DNA of 42,203 nucleotides from Crocosphaera sp. (GCA_030064935.1 JASJEA010000020.1:1-42203); one strand, 5' to 3'; shown: positions 7,881-16,738, numbered from the stretch's first letter. Translations and numbers: made by a program. The notes: generated by a model from the sequence alone, not told the origin.

Positions 7881-9275
7881 TTATTCATTGACTTCAACAT
7901 CCACCGTTGCTTCTGCTGCATCAGGCTCGCTTTCTTCTTCTTTTTTCTCTTCCTCTAAACTTCCTTTAGGGACTAATTCCACAGTGGCTTTTTCTTGTAA
8001 CCAATTAAGGGTTTTTTCTGTGGTCAATTGTTCTTCAACCACTGAACGCAACTTATCAGGATCAACCTCTTGTCCTTCAAGTTGCTCTTTAATTTCGTTA
8101 CTTCTTTCCTCGATTTCTGCTTCTTCAAGATTGAGGGATTCTACTTTAAAAATTTCCTGGAGGATCAAAGTTTGTTTTAACCTTTCTATGGCTTCAGGAC
8201 GAGCATTTTCTCTCAACCGTGGTAGGTTATCCTGGGTAAAGAGTTGCCCTAAATCAACCCCCATTTGTTCCATTTGCATAGCGGTTTGAGTCAAAACTCG
8301 ATTAATTTCTTCTTGGACTAAAGTATCGGGAATATCCACTGTACAAACTTTGGTTAATTCTGAAGTAATGACATTATGAACACTCTGTTTAGTTTCGTTT
8401 TCTGATGACTCTTTAAATTGCTTTTCTAAAGACTCTCTTAGTTCAGCAATGGTTTCATATTCACTAACTTCTTCAGCAAAATCATCATCAACTTCGGGCA
8501 ATTCTTTGGCCTTAAGTTCTTTTAAGGTAATGGTAAATGTAACAGGTTTTCCGGCCAAATCTTCTCTAGGATAATCATCAGGAAAGGTTAAGGGTAAAGC
8601 CTTGGTTTCTTCAGGTTTCATCCCTACGATACCTTCTACCATTCCTTCAATAAATTTCCCTACTTCTAGATCAACTCGGAAGTCTGTTCCTTCCACCCCT
8701 TCAATGGGTTCCCCTTCTCCTTCTCCTTCGGGATTTGAAACCCCTTTATAGTCAACAATGGCGACATCTCCCATTTCAGCCCCACGATCTTCAACGGGGA
8801 CTAAAGTGGCTAATTTTTCTTGACGTTCTTTGAACCAGTCTTCTAGCTGTTGGGGATCATAAACCGTTTCTTCTGCTTTGATGGAGAGGGTTTGATAGTC
8901 CCCTAATTCTACTGTTGGGGGGACATCAACGGCTGCCAAAAAGGTAAACGGTTCCCCTGGGTTAAATTTATCGACTAACTCATCTAAACTGGAGCGTAAA
9001 CTATAATTGCCAATGGATTCAATGGATTCTTGTTCGATGGCTCTTTCTAAGCTCTTTTGTACTAAATCTTCTAAGGTAACTGCTTTAATATAACGAGGGC
9101 CTAACCGTTGCAAGAGAATAGTTCGAGGAACTTTCCCTTTACGAAACCCAGGAATATTGGCGGTACGAGCTAAATTCTTAACCTTGGTTTCATAGGCTTT
9201 TTTGCCGGCTTCGGCGGGAATTTCGATTTCTAAGCCAATTTGACTATCGGGCAGTTTTTCCTGGGTGACTTTCAT
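7881..9275 (-). CDS. tig: Trigger factor (ribosome-associated chaperone and peptidyl-prolyl isomerase)
   Basis: A 464-residue trigger factor. The N-terminal ribosome-binding domain contains the signature GFRKGKVPR. A central FKBP-like PPIase domain lies at roughly 160-245 (GDVAIVDYKG, FPDDYPREDLAGKPV). The long helical C-terminal chaperone arms end in a Glu-rich acidic tail. It binds near the ribosomal exit tunnel and assists folding of nascent chains. The frame is open further upstream, but the ATG at 9275 (MKVTQEKL) gives the family-typical start. The clpP2-clpX genes that often follow tig in cyanobacteria are absent; the next gene on this strand is sufE after 340 bp. Confidence 0.95.
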   Translation of the reverse strand: MKVTQEKLPDSQIGLEIEIPAEAGKKAYETKVKNLARTANIPGFRKGKVPRTILLQRLGPRYIKAVTLEDLVQKSLERAIEQESIESIGNYSLRSSLDELVDKFNPGEPFTFLAAVDVPPTVELGDYQTLSIKAEETVYDPQQLEDWFKERQEKLATLVPVEDRGAEMGDVAIVDYKGVSNPEGEGEGEPIEGVEGTDFRVDLEVGKFIEGMVEGIVGMKPEETKALPLTFPDDYPREDLAGKPVTFTITLKELKAKELPEVDDDFAEEVSEYETIAELRESLEKQFKESSENETKQSVHNVITSELTKVCTVDIPDTLVQEEINRVLTQTAMQMEQMGVDLGQLFTQDNLPRLRENARPEAIERLKQTLILQEIFKVESLNLEEAEIEERSNEIKEQLEGQEVDPDKLRSVVEEQLTTEKTLNWLQEKATVELVPKGSLEEEKKEEESEPDAAEATVDVEVNE

Positions 9276-9407
9276 AGAGTTTACGATTTCGGACAATTTA
9301 CTATCATGCCATTTTTTGCCATCTTGAAGCAAGCTCTAAAATAGCTTTTTTATTTTAACCTGAGTCTTTGTTCATGGGTTAGATTTTGAGTGAGTATTAG
9401 GGAAAAT

Positions 9408-10058
9408 TTAAGATTTATTGAGTTCTTTTTCTAAGGTTAAAGTCAATTTATCAGCAATGCCTTCAATCCAGTTTTCATCTTGTTTGGTGTAACTACGAGG
9501 GACATTCGCTCCTAAAATGATTGCCCCATTTTTTCCTAAAGGTTGACAAATTACTCCTTGTGTGTTTAGGGGCAAGTAATCAAACTCAATTTTTCCAGGA
9601 TAAAGGGTTAAATTAACTAAATAGACAGGTTTTTGAGTATCAAGAACCCTTTGCAAGATTTTACCTGGGTTAACTTGAGAATTTTGACCTAGAACACCTC
9701 GGCGGAGTAACACTTGATCCTGATAATAAACGACTAAAGACCTAGTAACTGTATTAGTTAAGAATAGATGAGAAGCCCAAGCCAATTCTGTTTGAAGAGA
9801 ATCAGATAAATCAGAGGCAAATTCTAAACCTTCTTCCCCTTCTAAGGTAACCGCATCAGGCGATCGTGGTTGGATTTGTTGCCAAATTAATCCTACTAAA
9901 ATCAAGACACCACTTAAAATGACCCCCAAGACATCCGATCTAGCTTGAGACTCGGTTAATTGTAGGGTCATCAAGCGATTAACAAGTAATAAAACCCCTC
10001 CTACACTGCCAGCAAATAGGGGAATCAAGCGTAAAATTCGATTGGGATCTGATTTCAT
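9408..10058 (-). CDS. Cofactor assembly of complex C subunit B (CCB2/CCB4-type) protein
   Basis: A 216-residue protein with two closely spaced N-terminal transmembrane helices (about 10-30 and 43-61) and a soluble C-terminal domain. This is the layout of the CCB2/CCB4 family, which takes part in covalent attachment of haem ci to cytochrome b6 of the b6f complex on the stromal/cytoplasmic side of the thylakoid. Recognisable stretches include RILRLIPLFAGSVGGVLLL and PRSYTKQDENWIEGIADKL. It lies upstream of tig on the same strand with a gap of about 130 bp and is divergent from the ribbon-helix-helix gene. The assignment comes from overall family resemblance, without catalytic residues to check. 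Confidence 0.72.
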   Translation of the reverse strand: MKSDPNRILRLIPLFAGSVGGVLLLVNRLMTLQLTESQARSDVLGVILSGVLILVGLIWQQIQPRSPDAVTLEGEEGLEFASDLSDSLQTELAWASHLFLTNTVTRSLVVYYQDQVLLRRGVLGQNSQVNPGKILQRVLDTQKPVYLVNLTLYPGKIEFDYLPLNTQGVICQPLGKNGAIILGANVPRSYTKQDENWIEGIADKLTLTLEKELNKS

Positions 10059-10170
10059 TTTTTGTTGTCTAAATAATTAATTAAACTATTTTATCGTCAA
10101 GTTGAGTGGACTCAAACGCCAAAAATTCCCCATGCTTGTACAATGGAAGGTGGAAGATTGGAAGAAACCT

Positions 10171-10401
10171 ATGAACGATAATGCGACTTCTACTCAGCGA
10201 GCGGCTGATAAAGTGGAAATTTCTATTCATCTCGATGCAGAAATTTTAGAACAACTAAAACACCTCACCAATGATCCTAGTCGTATTATTGAAACAGCGA
10301 TTAAGCAATGGTTAAATGGGGAGCGAGATAGAGATGATGATTTAACTCGTACATTTCGCCGCAACCCCCCCTTGCCCCCACGAGGAGAATGGAACGATTA
10401 G
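10171..10401 (+). CDS. Ribbon-helix-helix (CopG-like) DNA-binding protein
   Basis: This 76-residue protein has a strand-helix-helix pattern, KVEISIHLDAEILEQLKHL followed by DPSRIIETAIKQWL, typical of MetJ/Arc/CopG regulators and type II antitoxins. The C-terminal tail is basic and proline-rich and ends in PPRGEWND. No toxin-like gene is adjacent: the next gene encodes a small membrane protein. A stand-alone regulator is therefore more likely than a toxin-antitoxin pair. The frame is open upstream to 10102, but the ATG at 10171 follows a purine-rich GGAAGA and gives a compact domain. The upstream gene is divergent with a shared control region. Confidence 0.7.
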   Translation: MNDNATSTQRAADKVEISIHLDAEILEQLKHLTNDPSRIIETAIKQWLNGERDRDDDLTRTFRRNPPLPPRGEWND

Positions 10402-10521
10402 GAGTTGATTATGTGGCCAAATTCTTAGAAAATCCTAGCATTACTTAGTAATATTAGCCTAAACATTGAATAAATGGCTAATTTTTTTGTTTTTGGCCAT
10501 AAACATCATACAATCAACTCC
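10401..10521. repeat. Imperfect long inverted repeat in an intergenic region
   Basis: GGAGTTGATT at 10401-10410 is matched by its exact complement AATCAACTCC at 10512-10521. Inside these arms GGCCAA (10415-10420) pairs with TTGGCC (10493-10498), and TTAGCC (10455-10460) faces GGCTAA (10476-10481). The whole 121 bp can fold into a branched hairpin that begins at the stop codon of the upstream gene. It could be a small MITE-like element or a terminator structure. Confidence 0.55.
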
Positions 10522-10594
10522 ATTCAGCCATAACTTCTCGTATCAAATTTTCTAGGTGAAGGATTTGAGTAGTAAATGACGCGCTGAGGTTTAG

Positions 10595-11065
10595 ATGAAC
10601 AAAGAAAGAGTAAGGGAAATTTTCTTATTTTGCTTGAGTTTAGGGTGTATTTTCGGTTGTATTCCTCTGCTCTTGGGTAAATTTTTTCTAGGTATGTATT
10701 TATTTCTGGTTGGGAATTTTGTCGGACTCATACCGGGAATAATTGCGGTTTTACTCGTGGATAAAATGATTATCTTCAAAGAAAAAGAAAGAAGAAGATT
10801 GATTGAGAAGAGACAAATTAGAAAAATACCGAAACCAAGTAATCGAATCCTAGAAATTGGGATGATTGGGGGATTAATATTAGGTTTATTGTTGGGAATA
10901 GCCTTTTTTTATGTAGTCGGATTTATAGGAACAGGGTTAGGAGATAGTCATCATTCTGTAGTTTCTTTCTTGGTAGGTTTAGGAATGGGAGTAGTATTGG
11001 GACTTATTCTCGGTCTATTGGTTGGTATTATTATGAAACTAATGGTGAAAACTAATCTTATTTAA
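10595..11065 (+). CDS. Small polytopic membrane protein of unknown function
   Basis: A 156-residue protein with four hydrophobic helices in two pairs (about 8-28, 32-56, 84-110, 122-150). A basic cytoplasmic linker (KEKERRRLIEKRQIRK) separates the pairs. The last two helices are glycine-rich with repeated GLxLGxxxG-like spacing, typical of tightly packed helix pairs. The start ATG has GAGG five bases upstream. No enzyme or transporter motif is seen. It lies between the ribbon-helix-helix gene and the antiporter gene on the same strand, with gaps of about 190 and 220 bp, so it is probably transcribed alone. Confidence 0.6.
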   Translation: MNKERVREIFLFCLSLGCIFGCIPLLLGKFFLGMYLFLVGNFVGLIPGIIAVLLVDKMIIFKEKERRRLIEKRQIRKIPKPSNRILEIGMIGGLILGLLLGIAFFYVVGFIGTGLGDSHHSVVSFLVGLGMGVVLGLILGLLVGIIMKLMVKTNLI

Positions 11066-11285
11066 GTGTTTCAATCTCATAGGTAAAAACACCATAAAAA
11101 CCGAAGAAATAGCAAGGTGAAAAAGATTAGATAAGATGAGTATTATGATTGTAAATAAAGCTAAAAAGGGTTTGAAGTGGAGATGGGGGAAAGAATAACA
11201 GAAAAAAATTTTTTTTGATGATCAACTTATTATTGAGTATTTTTTTGATATTTTATAGGATGTTTACTTTCCCTTACTTTCTACT

Positions 11286-12512
11286 ATGTTTATTTTATCT
11301 TTTGAATATATTTTAATTGCTATTGGATTGTTATTACTTATTAGTGCTTTTGCCAGTAAATTAGCGAATAAATTTGGGGTTCCTGCGTTACTTTTATTTT
11401 TATTGATTGGAATGTTAGCTGGTTCGGAGGGAATAGGTGGTTTAAGTTTTGAGAATTATTATATTGCTAAGACTATAGGAGATTTAGCCCTCATTTTTAT
11501 TTTATTTACTGGGGGTTTAGAAACGAAATGGAAAAGTATTCGTCCGGTGCTTGTACAAGGGTTAATTATGTCCACCGTTGGTGTCGCTTTAACCATGTTT
11601 TTTTTAGGCTCTTTTGCTTGGTTTATGTTGGGTTCTTTTTCTTCAATAAGGGTGGGCTCTGATGGGATTAACTGGTTGGACGGGTTACTGTTAGGGGCGA
11701 TTATTTCTTCAACCGATGCAGCCGCAGTTTTTTCTATTCTTAAATCCAGTAATTTAAAGCTCAAAGGGAACTTACAGCCATTATTAGAGTTAGAATCTGG
11801 TAGTAACGATCCCATGGCCGTCTTATTAACCACAACTTTAGTTAATATAGTGAAGACTGGAGATATTTCTTTTCTTAATTTAGCTATTACTTTAATTGCC
11901 CAAATTATCATAGGAATTATTGGAGGTTATGGGTTTGGCCGTCTTATGAATTGTATAATTAATAATATCAAAGTCAATGCACAAGGCTTATATCCTGTTA
12001 TCAGTCTCGCACAAGTATTATTAATTTATAGTGTCATAAACCTTTTACGAGGTAACGGTTTTTTAGGGGTTTATGTGGCAGGTATGGTATTAGGAAATAG
12101 TAAATTTACCTATAAAAGTACCATCCTTGATTTTCATGATGGCATCTCTTGGTTAATGCAAATAGGGATGTTTTTATTATTGGGACTTTTAGTGTTTCCT
12201 TCGCAACTGATTGCAGTGGCCCCCATTGCGGTAATTATTGCTTTATTTTTAATGTTTGTGGCCCGTCCTTTGAGTGTAATCATTGGGTTAGCCATCAGTC
12301 CTTATAATAATTCCGAGAGACTTTTTATTTCTTGGGTCGGACTGAGGGGTGCAGTTCCCATCATTTTAGCCATTAGCCCCATTTCTATGGGCATTCCTGA
12401 TGCAAGAACTCTATTTAATGTGGTATTCTTCATTGTCTTGATTTCCGTATCTATACAGGGCTTTTCTTTAGGGACTGCCGCTCGATGGTTTAATTTAGAC
12501 AGTGGGGATTAA
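11286..12512 (+). CDS. Cation/proton antiporter, NhaP2/CvrA-like (CPA1)
   Basis: A 408-residue inner-membrane protein with about 12 transmembrane helices, expected to exchange K+ or Na+ for H+. Family motifs are LFLLIGMLAGSEGIGG (helix 2), FTGGLET, the conserved ISSTDAAAVFSIL (Asp144) and LESGSNDPMAV with the ion-binding Asn174-Asp175 pair. SWVGLRGAVPIILA lies near residue 350. E. coli NhaP2-type proteins continue with TrkA-C and CorC-like regulatory domains. This one stops after the membrane part, so cytosolic nucleotide control is missing. Ion specificity cannot be read from the sequence. The gene precedes a TnpB relic by 32 bp. Confidence 0.85.
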   Translation: MFILSFEYILIAIGLLLLISAFASKLANKFGVPALLLFLLIGMLAGSEGIGGLSFENYYIAKTIGDLALIFILFTGGLETKWKSIRPVLVQGLIMSTVGVALTMFFLGSFAWFMLGSFSSIRVGSDGINWLDGLLLGAIISSTDAAAVFSILKSSNLKLKGNLQPLLELESGSNDPMAVLLTTTLVNIVKTGDISFLNLAITLIAQIIIGIIGGYGFGRLMNCIINNIKVNAQGLYPVISLAQVLLIYSVINLLRGNGFLGVYVAGMVLGNSKFTYKSTILDFHDGISWLMQIGMFLLLGLLVFPSQLIAVAPIAVIIALFLMFVARPLSVIIGLAISPYNNSERLFISWVGLRGAVPIILAISPISMGIPDARTLFNVVFFIVLISVSIQGFSLGTAARWFNLDSGD

Positions 12513-12544
12513 TTTCCAGACTGGGCTGTTGAAAATCATGAAAC

Positions 12545-12913
12545 ATGGTTGAAGTGGCTGAAGTCCATGAAAATATAACTCCATGTCCTAATTTAGTGGA
12601 CAAAAACCAAGTCATGGTAGTAGAAAATATGGCACTCAACAACATGGTTAAAAACCAGAAACCAGCCAAGTCAATTAGTGACGAGTTTTCAGGAAAAAGA
12701 ATTAAGCGTGGATTTTATCAAACTGCTAGAGGATGGTTAGTCAATGCGGACACTCAAGCAGCAGCAAACTGTTTAAGAAAGGTAGCCACACAGCTAGGTT
12801 TCAATCTAGCCAAGGTGGGTAAGGAAGTTTTGACTCTTCCTCAACGATATGATCTCGATTCTCTAAGTCGATCATATCGTAAGCGTGCCGAAGCATGGAT
12901 TGATCCTGCTTAG
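12545..12913 (+). pseudogene. Decayed IS200/IS605-type TnpB remnant with internal deletion
   Basis: The 122-codon frame matches pieces of the TnpB RNA-guided nuclease. The region around LVDKNQVMVVENMALNNMV resembles the RuvC-II block with its Glu and continues into KNQKPAKSISD. The next residues, EFSGKRIKRGFYQTARGW, normally lie far downstream, so most of the segment with the four-Cys zinc finger is deleted in frame. LVNADTQAAANCLRKV is the RuvC-III block. The tail with LTLPQRYDLDSLSRSYRKR is the usual cyanobacterial TnpB C-terminus. The N-terminal half is missing, so the protein cannot be active. No tnpA is nearby. It sits between the antiporter gene and hup. Confidence 0.85.
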
Positions 12914-12929
12914 GCACATCCGCTTAGAA

Positions 12930-12952
12930 TCCAGGTGATTTTAATCCCTGGA
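12930..12952. repeat. Hairpin at the relic TnpB right end, downstream of hup
   Basis: TCCAGG pairs with CCTGGA around an 11-base loop, followed by GAAGTCAA, just after the TnpB relic. TnpB elements typically end in such a hairpin. It also lies only 11 bp beyond the stop of hup on the opposite strand, so it could now serve as the 3' structure of the hup transcript. Confidence 0.5.
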
Positions 12953-12962
12953 GAAGTCAAAA

Positions 12963-13244
12963 CTATAAAGACTCCACAACCTTTTCTTTAAAAACTTTCC
13001 CGGCGGAGAAAGCTGGGACTGTGGTTGCTGGAATCGTAATCGGTTGTTTGGTCTGAGGGTTCATTCCTTTACGTTCTTTTCTATCTCTAGGTTCAAACGT
13101 ACCAAACCCTACTAATACCACTTTCTCTCCAGATGCAACTGTGTCCATAATGGTCTCTGTGAGCGCATTAAGGATGTAACCCGCTTCTTTTTTGGTAATA
13201 CGAGTTTTAGCTGCAATCATATCGACGAGTTCTTCTTTATTCAT
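12963..13244 (-). CDS. hup: HU-family DNA-binding protein
   Basis: A 93-residue nucleoid protein of standard HU length. The N-terminal helical dimerisation part (NKEELVDMIAAKTRITKKEA) is followed by the strong HU signature GFGTFEPRDRKERKG. The beta-arm NPQTKQPITIPATTVPAF carries the intercalating proline in QPITIP. It bends and compacts DNA as a dimer. The start ATG is unambiguous. The gene converges on the TnpB relic, whose end is only about 50 bp away. Confidence 0.95.
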   Translation of the reverse strand: MNKEELVDMIAAKTRITKKEAGYILNALTETIMDTVASGEKVVLVGFGTFEPRDRKERKGMNPQTKQPITIPATTVPAFSAGKVFKEKVVESL

Positions 13245-13573
13245 TGTTAATTGATCAACAATTCTGACTGAGGCTGATTATAGCGGAAGATCAACCATTA
13301 AGTCACTAGAAAAGAGACAAAAATTAGCTTTTTTTTTAGGAGTCTCATAGTCTTAACCTCCTATCTATTTCTAGTCCTCAACTCATTAGGGTTATTTTTT
13401 GGTTGGGTTATATGAGATGTTAATGGTTTGTTTTAAAAGACTTAGTTTTTATTATAAAAGACCCCCTAAATCTAGGGGGGATAAGCATAAATACTTGTTT
13501 TTTCTTGGATTAGGTGAATTTTAACCCTTAGAAATAACCCTGACTATTGAGAGGAGAGGCTTGAAAAATCGAG
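13245..13573. other. Intergenic region between hup and the hydrolase gene
   Basis: About 330 bp without a convincing gene. It must contain the hup promoter at its left side and holds the hairpin terminator of the gene at 13574-15568. The remainder is AT-rich and unremarkable. Confidence 0.5.
13452..13479 (-). terminator. Intrinsic terminator downstream of the membrane hydrolase gene
   Basis: CCCCCTA and TAGGGGG form a perfect 7-bp stem with a four-base loop. Read on the minus strand the stem is followed by TCTTTTATAA, a U-rich tract. It lies about 95 bp beyond the stop codon at 13574. Confidence 0.65.
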
Positions 13574-15568
13574 TTATTGAGGTTCATTAAATACCTCAAA
13601 GTTTTCGAGTTCAAATCCATGACCATTACTCAATTTATTGACTGATACTTGATTCAGAATAACAGCGTCAAGGGCAGGCCAAATATATTCAAAATTATAA
13701 GCATTGGGTCCTTTTTTTACTCCACCAAAGTTAGACATAAAACCATCACTATAATAAGTGGTGTTAGTCACAGATTGGTTATGATTAGCAATTAAATCTT
13801 CAGGTCGATTAGATTGAGAAAAGTAGATATTCTTTTCTGTAGAAGCAATAGAAAAGAAGGCTCCTTTTTCTTGGGATAAGGGAGGTTTAACCCATTCGGT
13901 GGGTTTGACAATTTTATCATCATTGCCATGCAAAATACCCACAGGAAGGTTTAATGCTTTTCCAGTTTCTTCAATTTTTAAAGGTTGGGTAGCAAAAGGA
14001 AAACGAAAAATGCCTAAAATCCAAAGAGCAAGTTTAGGAACACCTAATGCTGTGTTGGGGGCAGGATCACCTGTGATAATCTGTTGGAGATGAAATTTTT
14101 CTGGTATTTGATCTTTATTTTCTTGCAAATAATAAGGCCAACTAAGTGCCAAAAGACCTCCTAAAGAATGGCCAAATACATAAAACTCTATCTCTTGTTT
14201 AGATAAGTCTAATTCTTGGCCAGATTCTTGACTATATTTGCATAAGGTATTCCATCCAATTATGGTTGTCTGCACTGAAAAAGCAAGCCATTCTTTAGGG
14301 GTACTTCTTAAACTTTCAATGACAGTTGTGATCATACTCACTAAGTTTTTGCCAAACCTACGACTGAACAAATAAACAACATTAACACTCACAATAAAGA
14401 AGATAGTACCCAACGCCAATGTTAAACCTTTTAAGATTCCCTCTTCGGTTAATTTTTTAAATTCTTGTTTGCGAACATCACGCCGAAAAATTAATTGAAT
14501 GAGAAAGATAGCACTACCAAATAACCAATATTTCAAGGTAGCACGAGGCTTTTTACTTTCTTCTAAGTAGGTAATATCTTCTGAATAGAAGTCAGGATAA
14601 TCACTTTTTTGATAGTCGGGAAAAAAGACATAAAAACCCTGATTTACCAGTTGCTCTAAGTGTTTTTCATAAAATTTTGGTAAGCATAAAGAAAATCCAT
14701 GTAAGTAAGTAATGACTTTGATTTTTCCTTGGTTTTTACTAGGTGTTTTTGGGGCATAAATTCTGACAAAATTTCCTTGTCTATGACTTCCTGTTTGATA
14801 GATTCGATAGTTATCCTTTTCTTGCCAGTAAATTTGATAATTATCATATTCTGCATATTGCCATCCTTCAGCATAATCCGGTTCAGTGGTTTTTTCTTCC
14901 TCACTATCATCCTCAAAGTTATATTGAGTTAATAATAAACTCAAGGCTAAAATAGCTTCAGAAGCACTACCAGGAAGGGGTCCAAATTGGGCAGAGGGGA
15001 GTGCATTGCCGATTAAACTAACAACAGAGCCAATCAATAACCAACGCCAATCTTTAGTTCTAACCCAAATTCCTATCCCAACTAACAACACAAACAGATT
15101 AACAAAAATTGTGATGATTGGTATCTGAGTTTCTAAAGGAACATAACGTAGAAGATGACCAAATATTTCTGGCTTTAGTTCTAATCCGATAAAGTTTTTG
15201 ATAATATCAAATATGGCTAAACCGAAGGCTAATAACCAGGATGATATTCTGATAAATTGATTGGCCCATTTTGCCTGAGAACGATAAGCTAATTCAATAG
15301 CAACAACGATAAATAAAGGGACGACTAGATAATGTAAAAAGAACCTAACTTGAGATAGGTTTTCTAATAAATTGCCTTCCCCTAGAAAACGGCCACTCCA
15401 GAGAATTAGATTATCATAAATTGTGCTAACTAAGACAATGGGTAAGACAATCATGGCCCAATTTCTCGATATTCTAAAAAACGGATAAGCAAAGAGAAAG
15501 AGGATGAACTCAAAAATAGCCACCAATAAGTGTCCGTAAGGATAAATATTTGCCCAAAAAGCGTCCAT
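13574..15568 (-). CDS. Membrane-embedded alpha/beta hydrolase fused to a polytopic N-terminal domain
   Basis: A 664-residue protein. Residues 1-215 hold about seven transmembrane helices. An alpha/beta-hydrolase follows, with the oxyanion strand LHGFSLCLP near 289, nucleophile Ser468 in FGHSLGGLLAL, an acid candidate at Asp550/551 (LHGNDDKIV) and His593 in ANHNQS as catalytic base. The hydrolase fold is itself interrupted by two more predicted membrane helices (about 345-363 and 382-402) inserted before the nucleophile. The enzyme is therefore probably a membrane-bound esterase or lipase facing the bilayer, with unknown substrate. It is encoded 44 bp downstream of another polytopic protein of unknown function, and the two probably form an operon. 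Confidence 0.72.
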   Translation of the reverse strand: MDAFWANIYPYGHLLVAIFEFILFLFAYPFFRISRNWAMIVLPIVLVSTIYDNLILWSGRFLGEGNLLENLSQVRFFLHYLVVPLFIVVAIELAYRSQAKWANQFIRISSWLLAFGLAIFDIIKNFIGLELKPEIFGHLLRYVPLETQIPIITIFVNLFVLLVGIGIWVRTKDWRWLLIGSVVSLIGNALPSAQFGPLPGSASEAILALSLLLTQYNFEDDSEEEKTTEPDYAEGWQYAEYDNYQIYWQEKDNYRIYQTGSHRQGNFVRIYAPKTPSKNQGKIKVITYLHGFSLCLPKFYEKHLEQLVNQGFYVFFPDYQKSDYPDFYSEDITYLEESKKPRATLKYWLFGSAIFLIQLIFRRDVRKQEFKKLTEEGILKGLTLALGTIFFIVSVNVVYLFSRRFGKNLVSMITTVIESLRSTPKEWLAFSVQTTIIGWNTLCKYSQESGQELDLSKQEIEFYVFGHSLGGLLALSWPYYLQENKDQIPEKFHLQQIITGDPAPNTALGVPKLALWILGIFRFPFATQPLKIEETGKALNLPVGILHGNDDKIVKPTEWVKPPLSQEKGAFFSIASTEKNIYFSQSNRPEDLIANHNQSVTNTTYYSDGFMSNFGGVKKGPNAYNFEYIWPALDAVILNQVSVNKLSNGHGFELENFEVFNEPQ

Positions 15569-15612
15569 TGTTTACCTCGTAATTTATAATTTTAATGTGG
15601 GTAATTTGAGGA

Positions 15613-16467
15613 TTAATTATCGATTTCTTTTCTGTAGTTAAGAATCCCTTGCTCGTAAACTATCCAAGTAAAAATAGCGACTCCTGCTTGAGTTCCCCCA
15701 AAGTCATGCAAAATATGAAACAGAGCATTATAAACAACTTGCGGATGAAAAGGATCGCCACCAAATTTATCTAGAAGAAAGACAAATGAGAGATTAACAC
15801 CAACAGAAAAAATAGGAAAAAAGATAATTTTCCAATCCTGAAAGAGTTTATATCCTCGATACGTCAGGACAGCAAATACGACAGTTAAGGCAATATAAAT
15901 AGGGACTTTTAGATTAGGATCTTGCAGTTTATAACCAATAGGATATAGAATCGAAACAGCTAATAAACTTACGGCAAAAACCACACTCACTAAATTTGTT
16001 AGCCAAGTTGTTTCTTTACTTAATCCATCTGCCCATAATGCAAAGGCAGAAATCAAGAAGAAGTAAAACATAAAATTGAGCATGGTAAAATCATTTTCAT
16101 AATACCAGCATTGAGTGACGTGCCAGCCTATTTCAGAGGCAATGGACACCATAATCAAAGCAAGTCCTAATTGAGAAGCAAAGATAGTTTTTAGGGGCAG
16201 TTTTAGGTTGTTTAAGGCCTGATAAAATATTCTCATAGCTAGGGGAATGAGAATAAAGGTAAGAACATGGGTAACAATTAAACCGTATCGCCAACCCCCT
16301 GTAATGCAAGTCCCTTCTTGATAAACTTTAATTTGTTCTGCTGTTATTTCTGGGAGTTTAACTAATACATATCCAAACCCTAATAAAGCGATAGCAAAAC
16401 AAATGGCAATGACAATGAAGTTAACACTAAAAATCTTTTCATTAGTGTTTTCTGTTACATGAGACAT
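15613..16467 (-). CDS. Polytopic membrane protein of unknown family with conserved-looking His/Asp residues
   Basis: A 284-residue protein with about eight transmembrane helices. Notable polar residues lie in or near helices: THVLTF, EIGWHVTQCWYYENDF, and FHILHDFGGT close to the C-terminus. Such intramembrane His/Asp groups recall metal-dependent membrane hydrolases of the ceramidase/CREST type, but I cannot assign the family. The frame opens at a TTG at 16509; the ATG at 16467 (MSHVTENTNE) has GAGG upstream, although spacing is long. It is the first gene of a likely two-gene unit with the membrane hydrolase 44 bp downstream, which suggests a joint role in lipid or envelope metabolism. This is inference. 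Confidence 0.6.
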   Translation of the reverse strand: MSHVTENTNEKIFSVNFIVIAICFAIALLGFGYVLVKLPEITAEQIKVYQEGTCITGGWRYGLIVTHVLTFILIPLAMRIFYQALNNLKLPLKTIFASQLGLALIMVSIASEIGWHVTQCWYYENDFTMLNFMFYFFLISAFALWADGLSKETTWLTNLVSVVFAVSLLAVSILYPIGYKLQDPNLKVPIYIALTVVFAVLTYRGYKLFQDWKIIFFPIFSVGVNLSFVFLLDKFGGDPFHPQVVYNALFHILHDFGGTQAGVAIFTWIVYEQGILNYRKEIDN

Positions 16468-16520
16468 CTGGCTATTTTTCCTCAATACAGAATTTATCTT
16501 TTCCAACAACCTTCCCCATC

Positions 16521-16539
16521 GAGGAAGTTATACTTCCTC
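16521..16539. repeat. Perfect short hairpin in the leader of the polytopic membrane gene
   Basis: GAGGAAGT-TAT-ACTTCCTC is a perfect 8-bp stem with a three-base loop, 54 bp upstream of the chosen start at 16467. It could be a leader structure or a protein-binding site. Confidence 0.4.
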
Positions 16540-16641
16540 AATAGAGACTCTCAAACAATAACCACGTATAGACAGAAAATAAGATTGTCTATTCAATAAT
16601 ATTTCGATAATAAATATATAATCTAGAAGGACTTTTTCTAG

Positions 16642-16673
16642 ATAGTTAGAGCAACAAATAGTTAGAGGAACAA
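16642..16673. repeat. 16-bp direct tandem duplication
   Basis: ATAGTTAGAGCAACAA is followed directly by ATAGTTAGAGGAACAA, one mismatch apart. It lies in the 270-bp gap between the secreted protein gene and the polytopic membrane gene. Confidence 0.6.
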
Positions 16674-16738
16674 TAGGTTTATTGAGCAATCTTTATAATA
16701 CTGCCTTGCCGGATAATTATTATCAGCAATTAAGAAGG

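Noticed and set aside
7888-8289. 133-codon Ser-rich plus-strand frame
   Set aside because: Antisense to the acidic Glu-rich tail of tig, which makes Ser/Phe-rich complements.
10171-10401. Type II toxin-antitoxin pair
   Set aside because: The ribbon-helix-helix protein looks antitoxin-like, but no toxin-sized partner frame overlaps or adjoins it.
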